Source: Planctomycetia bacterium (GTDB lineage: Bacteria; Planctomycetota; Planctomycetia; Gemmatales; Gemmataceae). From it: a stretch of DNA of 64,000 nucleotides. Location of the stretch: the NCBI GenBank assembly GCA_005808665.1, contig SYLG01000049.1:1-64000 (forward strand). Reading direction: 5' to 3'. Both the position numbers and the translations under genes were made by a program. A model generated the notes under the pieces. That model saw only the letters and a program-made list of their open reading frames with translations. It did not search any database and was not told the origin of the DNA. Shown here in pieces: positions 54,201 through 60,178 of the stretch (position 1 is its first letter; each line of letters begins with the position of its first letter).

Positions 54201-56789
54201 CTTGTTGAATCTGCCCAAGGCCCCAATACCAATGTCGATTACACCCCACCCAGGGTTTTGGGTGTAGCCATCAAGGATCCCAGTACGGTTACTTCGGGTC
54301 CGGCTTCGTTTGCCATTGGTTTTTCCAAGGCGATGAATCCCGCAACCGTAAATAATAACGCCCTGAAGCTGGTGGCGGATCCTCTTGGAAGTGTTTCCAG
54401 TTCCATCCAAACGATAGCGGTCACCGGTCCCAACACATTTGAGGTTGGGACGAACATTTCTTCTGGTAAAGGTAGCTTGGGCCTGGATGCGATTGTTGGC
54501 CGAGCCAGGGATGCGGCAGGCAACCCACTGGTAGCCGGATTCTCCGGTGGCCAAAGTTATGCCGTTTCCGCCAATCCACCAGAATGTTTGTCGATTTACC
54601 CTGCGGATGGTAACCGAAGCACCCGGCAAAGGTCTTTGGACTTTAATGCCTACTTTAATACTCCCATGAACCCTCAAACGGTGCTGGCTTCGGCTTTTCA
54701 AACAAGGAGTTCAACGGGTGGAGTAACCGGATCGGTCACCATGGTGGTGCCTTTGAATGAGAGCTCAACGGCATTTCGCATCACCGTTGAAAATGTCTCA
54801 GGAAATGGAACACTTGAGGTTGAGCCAATCAATGGGAATTCCATGGCGGACCAGATGGGCAGGGTTCTGGTTTATAATCCTAATCTTTACACAGGATCCT
54901 ATGAGGTTGACCATATCGCACCGACGGTTACGGGGATTTCCATAGTAGGAAATAGCCTGAGTAACCAAGCCTCAGTTCAGTTTTTGGTTTCCTTCAGCGA
55001 AGGAATTTCCTCGGAATCGTTGATTCCCGCTGCGTTTGGTCTGGTTACTACGGGTAACCTGATTGGGCGGATTTCAACTGTGGGTGGTGATAATGGGTCC
55101 TATTCGGTTCTCGTTAATAACCTTTACGGGGAAGGGACCGTGGCCCTGGTGGTGCTTGGGAACGGATTGATCACAGATATTGCCGGTAATTCCTTTGTCG
55201 GAAACCCGGTTACAGGCCCCGCCATCACCATTTCCACCCAAGCCCCAACCGTGCTTTCGATTGATCCGGTAGGACCCACCAAAACCAATGCATCCGAGGT
55301 GCAATTCCAGGTGGCATTCTCCCAACCGATGGATCTTGGAAACATTGAACCGTCTGACTTTGTTCCCCTCTTTACGGGCAGCCTTTCGGGCCAAACCCTC
55401 ACCGCCGTGGCGGTACCGGGATCAACCTCCCTTTTCACCATAACCGTGGGCAATTTGGTAGGCAAGGGCACCGTTGGCCTCATGGTGCCCGAAAATGCCA
55501 CACTGCTGGATCAGGCAGGGAACCCACTCCAGACTTCCTTTACCGGGTCATCCACCTTTAATGTGAATCGGGTTGCTCCGGTAATATCCACTTTCCAATC
55601 CCTGGAGGGCTACAACCCCACCAGCAAATCCGCACCCTTCCTGCTTTCTTTCACAGAAGCCGTGGTAGGCGTTACTCCCACCCGCTTCACCATCACCCCT
55701 GCCGGGGCCGGGGTGATCACCAATCTGCAATCTTTGGATGGTGGCATTACCTTTACATTCGATGTTCTCTCCAGTCGGCAGGGTGCGCTAAAGGTAACCT
55801 TGAACCCGGGGGGTATTACCGACACCTATGGAAATGCGTTGGTGAGCGGGGGATCGGTAGCCATTAATTATGCTCCTGCTTTGCCAACCGTTGCTGCGTT
55901 AGGAATAGGTGGACTTCCAAAGGTTCAGGTCATTACTTCGGATGGTTCAAGCCATACTTTCCAACCCTTTGGTTCAGGGTACAAGGGTGGAATCAGCGTA
56001 GCGGCCGGCGATGTCAATGGAGATGGGGTAGCCGACATCATTATTGGGGTGGCCAGTGGAGCCGCACCTCACATTAAGGTCTTTTCTGGAACGACTTACC
56101 AACCGATCATGAGTTTCTTTGCCTTTGCCACATCCTACACAGGTGGGATCAATGTGGGAGCAGGGGACATCAATGGCGACGGTTTCTCGGATGTGATTGT
56201 GGGTTCGGGGCTCAATGCCAGGCCTCATGTCAAAGCTTTCTCCGGCAATAACGGGCTCGCCATCCGAAGTTTCTTTGCCTATGCGGCCAATTTTGCCGGT
56301 GGAGTTCGGGTGGCGACTGGCGATGTTGACGGGGATGGGGTGGCCGAAATCATTACCGGTTCGGGTGCGGGAACCAGGGGCCATATCAAGGCTTTCAAGG
56401 GTGGGTTTAATACGGTCATCAAGAGTTTCTTTGCTTATGGCCCCAGCATCACCACCGGAGTTTTTGTGGCCTCGGGAGATTTGGATGGAGATGGCCAGGC
56501 GGAAATCGTTGCCTCCCTGGCCCAAGGTGGACTATCGACTGTCCGCATTTTCAAGGGTAACCAACTAACCCCCCACCAGGAGTTCCAGGCGTTTACCACC
56601 TCCTTCCGCGGAGGATCGAGGGTTGCCATTGTAAACCGTGCCGATCAAACGGGGCCAGTGATTGCAGCCGGGAACGGCCCAGGCCTTCCTTCCCAAATCC
56701 GCTCCTTCAATGGCCAAACCACCGCCTTCATTGACACCGTGTTTGTCTTGACCGAGTTTGGTTTCGAAGGGGGAATTTTTATAGGGTAA
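42252..56789 (+). CDS. Giant surface protein: LEDR N-terminus, Gly-rich beta-helix, 36 Ig-like repeats, FG-GAP tail
   Basis: One uninterrupted frame of 4845 residues, about 23% of the window. Residues 32-43 (LELLEDRAVPTA) match the LEPR/LEDR motif found near the N-terminus of many large planctomycete exported proteins in place of a classical signal peptide. Residues about 43-515 resemble a CSLREA/choice-of-anchor-Q module: ITLREAVLAANTG, beta-helix turns such as GGAILNQGNLTLQNSTLHKN and the end SIDIGAFEYG. A very Gly-rich segment (171-370) lies inside it. Residues about 515-4541 are tandem Ig-like repeats of about 112 residues, and 4545-4845 hold four Ca-binding DxDGDG motifs of FG-GAP type. 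No catalytic domain or C-terminal sorting signal is visible. Probably a cell-surface or adhesive filament; function unproven. A strong terminator follows. Confidence 0.93.
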   Translation: MSASESVRNWLSRKGKNTAVPLNRPLLLNPALELLEDRAVPTAYLVDTTLDNVVTDGLITLREAVLAANTGQPVGDAPAGDGNDQIHFATALAGQAISFQITGDSSLGNSALAVARNIAIEGLPQGGLISVTLRNDSTYGDRRLFVVEPGANLQLFDVILSEGVAVGASGNSGVQGGGGGGGGAGMGGAILNQGNLTLQNSTLHKNMAQGGRGGDGAFAPGSGAQGGLGGGLLGGAGGTANVAGIAGGFASGGGGGGGTGASASGAGGFSGENGFGGGAGGGSASNSASPGDFGGRNVVYGGRGGQGDSIQGGGGGGGAGLGGALYNLGGSVSVVNSTFGFNQAKGGQAGIGGNFSATGLGLGGAIFSQNGFVRVDNSTLAKNSASQGGAIFAVADGASASVTMNSSIAAQSDGASDVVGQSIHSGILSVLGEANLIQYADNFAAGTSTNLDPQLTNLARNGGPTPSFSLRSGSPALQLGTNSLGLIFDQRGQGFPRTVASSIDIGAFEYGNNQVPQVIAINRNFPLDQATNATTVDFRVVFNQSLTGVTPADFALAGSGISGATIQSVVPASGLEPATEYLVQVKTGGDGSLGLNLAQPGGAVNALGDKVQGTFVGDFYNIDKTQPAVVGINLLDTNPTNANSVRFGVIFSKDLANSPALANFSLDGSGVTGDIFSVVAVNGSASAFVVTVTNVSGSGNLKLNLSDPAGITDLVGNPLQSSFFAGQNYIVDQVAPEVSSITLLQDRLATEGALEFQVVFSKPINRLTVNALTVQASSTGAPAPGFALGTISGSETTYRVRINGIGSDGLITVSIADNAAIFDLYGNQLGLGLASNPVAVSTTKPWVQSIVPLVGTPTNQPVVFQVTFSKDMQPASVTVDDFTLVGDGTAVGQIISVTPTANAAVYEVLTGGLVGTGRLGLDISPAAILQDQATGQRLTGTFTDTQFALVDTNGPLVTSILPMDANPSQETTLHFRVSFDKEVDPVTVVNSAFTVVGPVGTTWVVSTATQDPTFANQYIIAVQSTGAAANGALVLSVPTTGGIRDLAGNLLERSFDSGQSYSITSAAPGVSSIILADPNPTRASLLGYYISFSEDIDPQTLNPSDFVVETVSGTASGVVSSISGSGNQYLVLVTITDGDGQLRLDTANDSEIRNLAGVKINAQGYTGGQIYDILFQPPTVNSSTPTAPRSGVSTVSFLVNFSSVMNASTLTPGNFQVSSVGLGGSPFISSVVADPVFRNLCQVYVSGYSGSGSLKVNVLGNRGAQDAAGNPLIQGFSGGTAMEINTVPVVATSVSSFSVATRLDTAFSPPATAVPFEVPFTGAINPASISIASFTLIGSSGTISSVFIDPFTQVRALLIISGVTTEGLLSVNLKPNSGITDTFGNLVSPMGVVGTPIIVSNAQPSIASIVLVGSPIVVTSTAQYRVTFTPQNGVNIDPSTVIPTGFHLATTGSVQGVISSVTPDSTNPNVFLVNVTNLTGKGTMAVEVPQPAQIMDYAGNLLAGLPYSETPTNVNAIGPVVLSIECVNPSVTNSTSVVFRVKYSEPVLNALVLSNYSQTISGSLTANIVGVVPTALVPDNTSFDVTIGSIGGQGTLGLQVSGASIQNFDGTAFKGLFAAGQSYLIDNRLPAVSSSTPSVSGPTSTASMTFTLLLNEPVKIATVTPGVLNWVQTGSVTSTLTSITPINEVAPGLANTFQVEVNSIGGTGTLGLGLIANSNIEDAFGNLMKASFTPTNIAVINHSTPKVTNIVSGNTSPITSSSAIFRVLFDTPINPATVDASDFELIKFGVNGFISSIVPDDSTNQTMRVTLEGLQGDGSLTLDLVENASIQDFAGNLIDPEQVFGPYERVLNVAPRVEAIIAQTPKVNSSTANYQVFLNQQIQAPSGTGSEFPVDINNFNLQMNGSLTGQIISAVGNNGFFGGSHILVEIGNLAGQGTLTLGVSGNSTIFNTVGIPLSQPVDPSASQTIEVNTIVTVAQTIDLGGEVDLDPTRAMGKASFVVNFSQPVDSATVLLAAFEPQFSGTTTGTLDSVLGSGSSYLVMVKNLTGTGTLQLNLRADSGVVDTFGTPVTAPFNSGQSYIVQSILPIQTPEPQVTLNAVDATLPTNRQNLQFVAQFNRDMVSSTVTAEKFELVLSGGATGRVTSVVGSGQTYLVSVDSVSGTGSLSLRTIQDPQFQDYYGNQISGQPTSLSGFEVDNTKPTVAGIILDNPIQTNRELVVYSVDFSEAVNPLTVTSANMVTASRGGQIVSIQQLTSTNYQISVATNASSESLGLVFFNILDLAGNPLYYDSTNDQSYQVDRVGPNVVSIDRLDSSPTGSPSVRYQIVFSETVDATTVSPADFLPVVSGTLTASIQSVQGSGSTYILTVDVLGGSGNLTISVPATSGIIDIVGNPLTGPFSASESYTINRNAPKVVSFNSVVPAVSAGQTINYLLTFDSPVDAATVVPGAFLVQATESASGQVTGIVGSGNQYQVSVAPSGGNGVISLELPTFSGVVDPEGNEVQSASVSTVCQYEAVAPTVTSLIPRGSSIQGGPVLQFQVTFSQPMLAGSFTSDSVVFQTTGNAVVGFGNIQWVSSTEAILNVNVVNGQGSIAVQILANSGILDLAGNALSLGATSTEILLEVTPPSVVLLYPELGSGFRTNASQVSFAVVFSEGMPAGAVPLSAIQVLTTGTLVAQVIRVDQDPQDQSVFHIIVGGPLPGLAMSGAGTLNLKIPDGAAIYDEAGNQLFQGASTNIGILVNRVTPAITGIVPIGSWKSGSASPGFIVSFNEVLPFDAVKPSDFTISLVGIFSAGMTVDSVLPINFTGNESSQFQVTLAGADGLGTITIGVSPTADIKDFEGNQLDPLAPVSSTALDFNSEITTVQSVNLVGVIPSPTNQTSITYELVFEAPVSHADGSALDLSDFETTAPKGGTARGTVSAVIGSGTTYQVTVSFVSGTGDMGIRPLSTIVNGYGVSVNLGTPDPDALANVDRTPPAVVSIIRTGGGSAITGSPTSTWTVTFSKPVNASSVNASDFRLITSNSLIAEIVDVIGEGNLFQVTVRNITGDGVINLAVPQGASIFDNVGNRLVGDFTAGETYSTDRVLPKVFEIRPITDTLVHSGEQILWNVYFDKPVQPSTVTPEVFKLSNPDGTESNPTAFGRIASVLTSPDNPYDYIVVVDQLGGNGQLRLDLPSGSPVADAAGNRLANGYNSARVVVVDSHAPVPELITRANNSPTAASGVGFVITFDTPVSFASLTPEDFEVVGTFSASGIVTSFSPIDFEGKRFGVQVSGITGEGTLGLAIRPTALITDLAGNPLAYGLGGQLPYSVDRVAPTVQEILTIPNGSPILTGSSAIFEIAFTEIVTASTVNPTDFNLLKTGGITGTVSSVQPKSGVGNDQRYLVTVNGVSGTGTLGLQVPSGAIITDLLGNNLSGGYTIGQTFSVRTTAPTVASITTTLPTSQIVRVSSASFNLAFSKPVQWATVNTGSLKIGTVGGITGTLTNASIIPLDGDAITATNFKVVVTNIQGSGSLQLKVVGNIIKDATGQFLVTPYSGPLVSIDNQAPNIVGTPLLNVSPTSASSFGFRVNFSENVVVDSVLPTSFALNDPTLKVTGQIWSIVPVSPINGRASAFNVLAQGIKGTGSVTLSLLQNSGIQDSLGNTQNGAFNGSTLYSVQNALGTTNPMVSSIVLDPGNPATSSTATFLVAFDKPVTNVLPTSFTTTIAGASVDLATAINPSLYRVVVSQLPSIQGNLRLNLPNNSGIVDASTGLPCLGYLAGETLYRSSVNSLSSTVDTSAPTNGGVTGRVVYHVTFSQPVQISTVENNLLQNFGFTSVSGNPTGTVLSATAADSLGGLATRFDIEVGSLSGQGQLRLNVANTNLILSAGGNSTAAFNAGQSYNIDTVNPTVVSIVCLNGALTSASQITWRVTFSEPVVPASVTQDTLFLVESGSARGGFASISGSGSVYQITANLVEGMGTIGLSVLPGSGLSGIRDLAGNVLVESAQGPNTNVDYTPPRVLGVAIKDPSTVTSGPASFAIGFSKAMNPATVNNNALKLVADPLGSVSSSIQTIAVTGPNTFEVGTNISSGKGSLGLDAIVGRARDAAGNPLVAGFSGGQSYAVSANPPECLSIYPADGNRSTRQRSLDFNAYFNTPMNPQTVLASAFQTRSSTGGVTGSVTMVVPLNESSTAFRITVENVSGNGTLEVEPINGNSMADQMGRVLVYNPNLYTGSYEVDHIAPTVTGISIVGNSLSNQASVQFLVSFSEGISSESLIPAAFGLVTTGNLIGRISTVGGDNGSYSVLVNNLYGEGTVALVVLGNGLITDIAGNSFVGNPVTGPAITISTQAPTVLSIDPVGPTKTNASEVQFQVAFSQPMDLGNIEPSDFVPLFTGSLSGQTLTAVAVPGSTSLFTITVGNLVGKGTVGLMVPENATLLDQAGNPLQTSFTGSSTFNVNRVAPVISTFQSLEGYNPTSKSAPFLLSFTEAVVGVTPTRFTITPAGAGVITNLQSLDGGITFTFDVLSSRQGALKVTLNPGGITDTYGNALVSGGSVAINYAPALPTVAALGIGGLPKVQVITSDGSSHTFQPFGSGYKGGISVAAGDVNGDGVADIIIGVASGAAPHIKVFSGTTYQPIMSFFAFATSYTGGINVGAGDINGDGFSDVIVGSGLNARPHVKAFSGNNGLAIRSFFAYAANFAGGVRVATGDVDGDGVAEIITGSGAGTRGHIKAFKGGFNTVIKSFFAYGPSITTGVFVASGDLDGDGQAEIVASLAQGGLSTVRIFKGNQLTPHQEFQAFTTSFRGGSRVAIVNRADQTGPVIAAGNGPGLPSQIRSFNGQTTAFIDTVFVLTEFGFEGGIFIG
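42762..43361 (+). repeat. Gly-rich low-complexity segment in the giant gene
   Basis: Encodes residues about 171-370 of the giant protein, in which glycine is the most common residue, with runs of up to eight (VQGGGGGGGGAGMGG) and repeated GGAGG and GGGGG blocks. Glycine codons are mixed, so this is protein-level low complexity rather than a simple DNA repeat. It interrupts beta-helix turns, so the Gly-rich stretches may be extended loops. Confidence 0.85.
43797..55874 (+). repeat. 36 tandem Ig-like repeats in the giant gene
   Basis: Counting by eye gives 36 units of about 100-120 codons. A typical unit reads P-x-V-x-S-I near its start, then VxFxVxFSxPV, xSVxxxDF, SGxLxGxIxSVxGSG, YxVxVxxxxGxGxLxLxV, a loop IxDxAGNPL and an ending QSYxVDRxAP that runs into the next unit. 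Units are clearly related but diverged, with no two identical by eye, so the array is old rather than a recent expansion. The pattern resembles bacterial Ig-like domains of the family often found before VCBS or FG-GAP modules. Confidence 0.88.
55900..56780 (+). repeat. FG-GAP / VCBS-like C-terminal repeats of the giant protein
   Basis: Four calcium-binding loops of the DxDGDG type occur at regular spacing of about 157 bases, beginning near 56009, 56168, 56325 and 56479: GDVNGDGVADIIIG, GDINGDGFSDVIVG, GDVDGDGVAEIITG and GDLDGDGQAEIVAS. Each is followed by a segment like PHIKVFSG and FFAF or FFAY. Together they fit an integrin-like beta-propeller. The last blade lacks a clear loop before the stop. 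Confidence 0.88.
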
Positions 56790-56814
56790 CCGACCGGGGC
56801 GACCTACCTTTGCC

Positions 56815-56840
56815 AAAACCCCGGTTCTCCGGGGTTTTTT
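56815..56840 (+). terminator. Intrinsic terminator after the giant gene
   Basis: AAAACCCCGG (56815-56824) pairs perfectly with CCGGGGTTTT (56829-56838) around the loop TTCT, followed by T residues to 56840. It is 26 bases after the stop codon of the giant gene and upstream of the rpsA promoter. Confidence 0.9.
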
Positions 56841-56862
56841 CTTGGACTTTCGTTCCATATTC

Positions 56863-56891
56863 TGGATACGGAACACTTTTCGACCTATAAT
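56863..56891 (+). promoter_or_regulatory. Promoter of rpsA
   Basis: A perfect TATAAT (56886-56891) is preceded at 17 bases by TGGATA (56863-56868), four of six matches to TTGACA. The predicted start near 56898 gives a leader of about 110 bases before ATG 57010. Confidence 0.6.
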
Positions 56892-56910
56892 ACCATTTCC
56901 AAACGAAGAA

Positions 56911-57009
56911 GGTGGGCACTTGCCCGCCCGCTTGGAGCAATATCCAAACATTTGATTTCGTCCTTGCCTTCGTGCCCAGGGACGGATTTCGAACGGGGTT
57001 TTTTCCTTC
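56911..57009 (+). promoter_or_regulatory. rpsA leader with stem-loops
   Basis: The leader holds a 7-bp hairpin (56911-56928, GGTGGGC with GCCCGCC, one G-U pair) and a weaker possible stem formed by CGTCC and GGACG (within about 56959-56986). No good Shine-Dalgarno sequence lies at the usual distance from ATG 57010, as in E. coli rpsA, whose structured leader is autoregulated by S1. Autoregulation here is inference. Confidence 0.4.
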
Positions 57010-58791
57010 ATGGTCAATCGTAACATTTTACGCCAATTCGAACTTACCGATCTCGATATTAACGACCAACTCAATGAGGCTTTCGTAAACGAAGAAAGCA
57101 TTTGCGATCTTGAGAATTGGCTTCCGGAAGAAAAGCAGGCTTTTGACGCCAATAAAATTGTAACCGGCCGCGTCGCCAATATCCTCAGTGACCGTATCGT
57201 CATCGATGTCGGCCACAAGAGCGAGGGGGAAATCCCGATCAATGAATGGCAAGAAGAAGGAATTGCCAAAATTTTGTTGCCGAAAATTGGCGATGAAATT
57301 CAGGTTCTTATCGACTCGGTGGAAGATGAAAATGGCATCATCCAGCTTAGTTTCCGCAAAGCGAAACGGCTCAAGGAATGGCAAGCCATTATTGTCAAGC
57401 ACAAGGAAGGGGATGTCATTTCCGGTGCGGTTACCAAGAAAATCAAGGGCGGTTTATTGGTAAACATCGGAGTGAATGTGTTCCTGCCCGCTTCCCAGGT
57501 TGATATTCGTCGTCCCCCTGACATTGGCGAATACATTGGGAAGTCAATTGACTGCAAAATCCTGAAGATCGACGAAGCAAGGCGAAACATTGTTGTCAGC
57601 CGCCGGAAGTTGCTTGAAGATCAGCGCGAAGAGATGAAATCCAATCTCCTTGGGGAAATTGAGCCCGGACAAATTCGTCGCGGTATTGTCAAAAACATTG
57701 CCGATTTCGGTGCGTTCGTTGACTTGGGGGGAATCGATGGCCTTCTCCACATTACCGACATGACTTGGGGCCGGGTCAGCAATCCCCACGAGGTGGTTCG
57801 GATCGATCAACAAATCGAGGTCTATATTATCTCGGTGGACAAGGATCGTGAAAAAATCGCCCTTGGACTCAAGCAAAAATCGCAAAGTCCATGGCAGGAT
57901 GTCAAGGACAAATACCCCGTCGCAAGCCGCCATTCCGGCGAGGTTGTCAATGTGATGAGTTATGGTGCCTTTGTAAAGCTCGAGTCGGGCATCGAAGGAC
58001 TGGTTCACATCTCCGAGATGTCCTGGACCAAGCGCATCAATCACCCCTCCGAAATCGTCAGCATTGGCGATCAGGTCGAAGTGGTTGTTTTAAGCATCAA
58101 TACCGACAAACAGGAAATCTCACTTGGAATGAAGCAGGTTTCCGACAACCCCTGGGACAAGGTTGCCGAACGCTATCCCAAAGACACCATTGTCAGCGGT
58201 GTGGTCAGAAACCTCACCAACTACGGTGCCTTTGTGGAAATTGAGGAAGGCATTGACGGCCTCCTTCATGTCAGCGACATGAGTTGGGTCCGCAAAGTGA
58301 GTCACCCCTCCGAGGTCATTCAAAAGGGCGAAACGGTTACCTGCATCGTCCTCAATGTGGATCAGGAACGGAAACGAATCGCCCTTGGACTGAAACAAAT
58401 GAAGGGTGATCCATGGGAAGGTGATATCCCCGCCAAGTACCGTCCAGGCGACCTGAAAACCGGAAAGGTCACGAAAGTTACCAATTTTGGGGTGTTTATC
58501 GAACTTGAACCTAGCCTTGAAGGCTTGCTCCATATCAGCGAATTGGCTGACGAGAAAATCGAAAATCCCGAGGAACACATCAAGGTCGGCGACGAAATTG
58601 AGGTACGCATCCTCAGGGTTGATGCGGTGGAACGCAAAATTGGCCTCAGCAAACGGCGGGTGGATTGGACCGAAGAGGAAGCGGCAGAGTCGGCAACCCC
58701 CGAAGGCGGAATCCCTGCCTCACGACCCCAAAGGGAGCTTCGTGGTGGCACAGGGGGCAATTCAGGCAATCTCATTAATATGCCCGAATAG
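57010..58791 (+). CDS. rpsA: 30S ribosomal protein S1
   Basis: A 593-residue protein with six S1 (OB-fold) RNA-binding domains, roughly residues 48-116, 134-200, 220-289, 306-375, 393-462 and 481-550. The last four share the motif GAFVxLxxGIxGLLHxSxMSW, as in VVNVMSYGAFVKLESGIEG and VVRNLTNYGAFVEIEEGID. The first two are diverged ribosome-binding domains, as in E. coli S1. A basic/Gly-rich tail follows. S1 brings mRNA to the 30S subunit. It has its own promoter and a terminator, so is probably monocistronic. Confidence 0.96.
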   Translation: MVNRNILRQFELTDLDINDQLNEAFVNEESICDLENWLPEEKQAFDANKIVTGRVANILSDRIVIDVGHKSEGEIPINEWQEEGIAKILLPKIGDEIQVLIDSVEDENGIIQLSFRKAKRLKEWQAIIVKHKEGDVISGAVTKKIKGGLLVNIGVNVFLPASQVDIRRPPDIGEYIGKSIDCKILKIDEARRNIVVSRRKLLEDQREEMKSNLLGEIEPGQIRRGIVKNIADFGAFVDLGGIDGLLHITDMTWGRVSNPHEVVRIDQQIEVYIISVDKDREKIALGLKQKSQSPWQDVKDKYPVASRHSGEVVNVMSYGAFVKLESGIEGLVHISEMSWTKRINHPSEIVSIGDQVEVVVLSINTDKQEISLGMKQVSDNPWDKVAERYPKDTIVSGVVRNLTNYGAFVEIEEGIDGLLHVSDMSWVRKVSHPSEVIQKGETVTCIVLNVDQERKRIALGLKQMKGDPWEGDIPAKYRPGDLKTGKVTKVTNFGVFIELEPSLEGLLHISELADEKIENPEEHIKVGDEIEVRILRVDAVERKIGLSKRRVDWTEEEAAESATPEGGIPASRPQRELRGGTGGNSGNLINMPE

Positions 58792-58824
58792 ATTTTGGTT
58801 AGATTTTGCTAGCTTCTTTGCTTC

Positions 58825-58864
58825 AAGCCCCTCCATTCTTTTTTTGGAATGAAGGGGCTTTTTT
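58825..58864 (+). terminator. Intrinsic terminator after rpsA
   Basis: AAGCCCCT-C-CATTC pairs with GAATG-A-AGGGGCTT (one mismatch) around a T-rich loop, followed by a run of T to 58864. It lies 33 bases after the rpsA stop. Confidence 0.85.
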
Positions 58865-58871
58865 ACTTCTC

Positions 58872-58900
58872 ATTACCCCATTTTTCTGACATGATATACT
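58872..58900 (+). promoter_or_regulatory. Extended -10 promoter upstream of the sigma factor gene
   Basis: TATACT (58895-58900) is preceded by TG one base away (TGATATACT), the extended -10 form, with a poor -35 (ATTACC, 58872-58877) at 17 bases. The predicted start near 58907 would leave a leader of about 210 bases. Confidence 0.45.
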
Positions 58901-59117
58901 TTCCTTCCCCGAAACGCCAAATGGAACGGTCGTGACGGGTGTTGGGATGATTCGGGTCAAAACACAAGGTGGAGTTTGAACGAATGCATCTGCCATGACG
59001 GGAAGAGTTCCCCACCAAGGGGATTCTTGACCTTCCAAGGAGCATTAAACCGATTGGTCGGGACGATAAAAAAGGTCAGATAGGGCACCTTGGTGCTCTC
59101 CCGGGCCTAGGTCCATT
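58901..59117 (+). other. Leader of the sigma factor gene
   Basis: Non-coding by eye. It contains an interrupted palindrome, GCACC-TT-GGTGC (59085-59096), shortly before the gene. No upstream open frame with a ribosome binding site could be supported. Confidence 0.35.
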
Positions 59118-59996
59118 GTGGCTATTCGCCGCAGCCGACACCGTGCTGGAATTTGCAAAATGATGCGCTCACCCAAACCCTCTGAAAGCGTTCAGTCCCC
59201 TCTGGAGACTTATCTTCGGGAGATCAATGAGACTCCGCTTTTAAGTGCCGATGAAGAAAAGGCCTTGGCTTTTCGGATTCGCAAAGGGGATGTCAAGGCC
59301 CGTGACAGGATGATTCGTTCCAACCTCCGATTGGTGGTTAATATCGCCCGGAATTACACGGGAAAGGGACTAGTACTTCAGGACCTCATTGAAGAGGGCA
59401 ACATTGGAGTCCTTCGGGCGGTGGAAGGGTTCGACCCCACCATGGGTACCCGCTTTAGCACCTATGCCAGCTACTGGATCAAACAATCGATCAAACGGGC
59501 ATTAGTGAACACGGCCAAAACCATTCGCATTCCCGCCTACATGGTGGAGCTACTTTCCAAATGGCGGCGAGCCAGTGCCAAACTTACCGACGAACTTGGC
59601 CGCATTCCTTCCCAGGAGGAAGTGGCCAAATACATGGCACTTCCCAAAAAGAAACTCAACATCATCAAGAAAGCCATTCGGGTCTATTGTTCCCCCCCCC
59701 AATCGGACCAATCGGACTCAGGCTGGTCCCTTGAGGACATGATTGAGGATGACAAAACCAAAACCCCTGAAGTCGAACTCATCGAAATGGATAGCCTCAC
59801 CCATGTGATGGCCCTTTTGGAGAAAATGGACCAGCGGGAAGCAACCGTTCTCCGGATGCGCTTTGGAGTCGATGATGAACAACCCCGGACCCTCAAGGAA
59901 ATCGGTGAAAGCCTTGGGTTGACCCGGGAAAGGGTACGGCAAATTGAAACCCAGGCCCTCGGAAAACTCCGCGTGAGTTTACAAATCGAGGTTTAA
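59118..59996 (+). CDS. RNA polymerase sigma-70 family factor (RpoD-like, group 2)
   Basis: A 292-residue sigma factor with region 1.2 (SPLETYLREINETPLLSADEE), region 2 (NLRLVVNIARNYTGKGLVLQDLIEEGNIG read in two parts, then FDPTMGTRFSTYASYWIKQS), region 3 (ELGRIPSQEEVAKYM) and region 4 (REATVLRMRFGVDDEQ, then LGLTRERVRQIETQALGKLR). It lacks the long region 1.1 and non-conserved segment of primary RpoD, so group 2 is the better call. The start is uncertain: GTG 59118 has a weak site, while ATG 59160 or 59163 (278 or 277 residues) are also possible. A C9 tract at 59692-59700 lies inside the coding sequence before SDQSDSGWSLEDMI. Confidence 0.92.
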   Translation: MAIRRSRHRAGICKMMRSPKPSESVQSPLETYLREINETPLLSADEEKALAFRIRKGDVKARDRMIRSNLRLVVNIARNYTGKGLVLQDLIEEGNIGVLRAVEGFDPTMGTRFSTYASYWIKQSIKRALVNTAKTIRIPAYMVELLSKWRRASAKLTDELGRIPSQEEVAKYMALPKKKLNIIKKAIRVYCSPPQSDQSDSGWSLEDMIEDDKTKTPEVELIEMDSLTHVMALLEKMDQREATVLRMRFGVDDEQPRTLKEIGESLGLTRERVRQIETQALGKLRVSLQIEV

Positions 59997-60039
59997 TTAC
60001 CCATCTTTCCTTATCGTTAGTCGTTTCCCAACACGAAGG

Positions 60040-60068
60040 CCCAAGGGGATCCCGGGCGGATCCTTGGG
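60040..60068 (+). terminator. Hairpin after the sigma factor gene
   Basis: CCCAA and TTGGG enclose two copies of GGATCC, giving an 11-bp stem with a two-base bulge and a five-base loop. A short T-run follows about ten bases later (60078-60082). Located 44 bases after the stop codon; probably a terminator, although the T-run is offset. Confidence 0.5.
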
Positions 60069-60178
60069 AACTCGACCTTTTTCCACCAACCGATCCTCTG
60101 TCCACTCGTCGATACCCATTTCGGTGCGGTTTGGCGGCCGCCTTTTGCCGCCGGATTTTACCCTCATGGGGCGTGCAA

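Noticed and set aside
43797-55874. CRISPR-like or recent DNA tandem duplication in the repeat array
   Set aside because: The repeats are visible only at protein level; no identical DNA blocks or regular spacers were seen.
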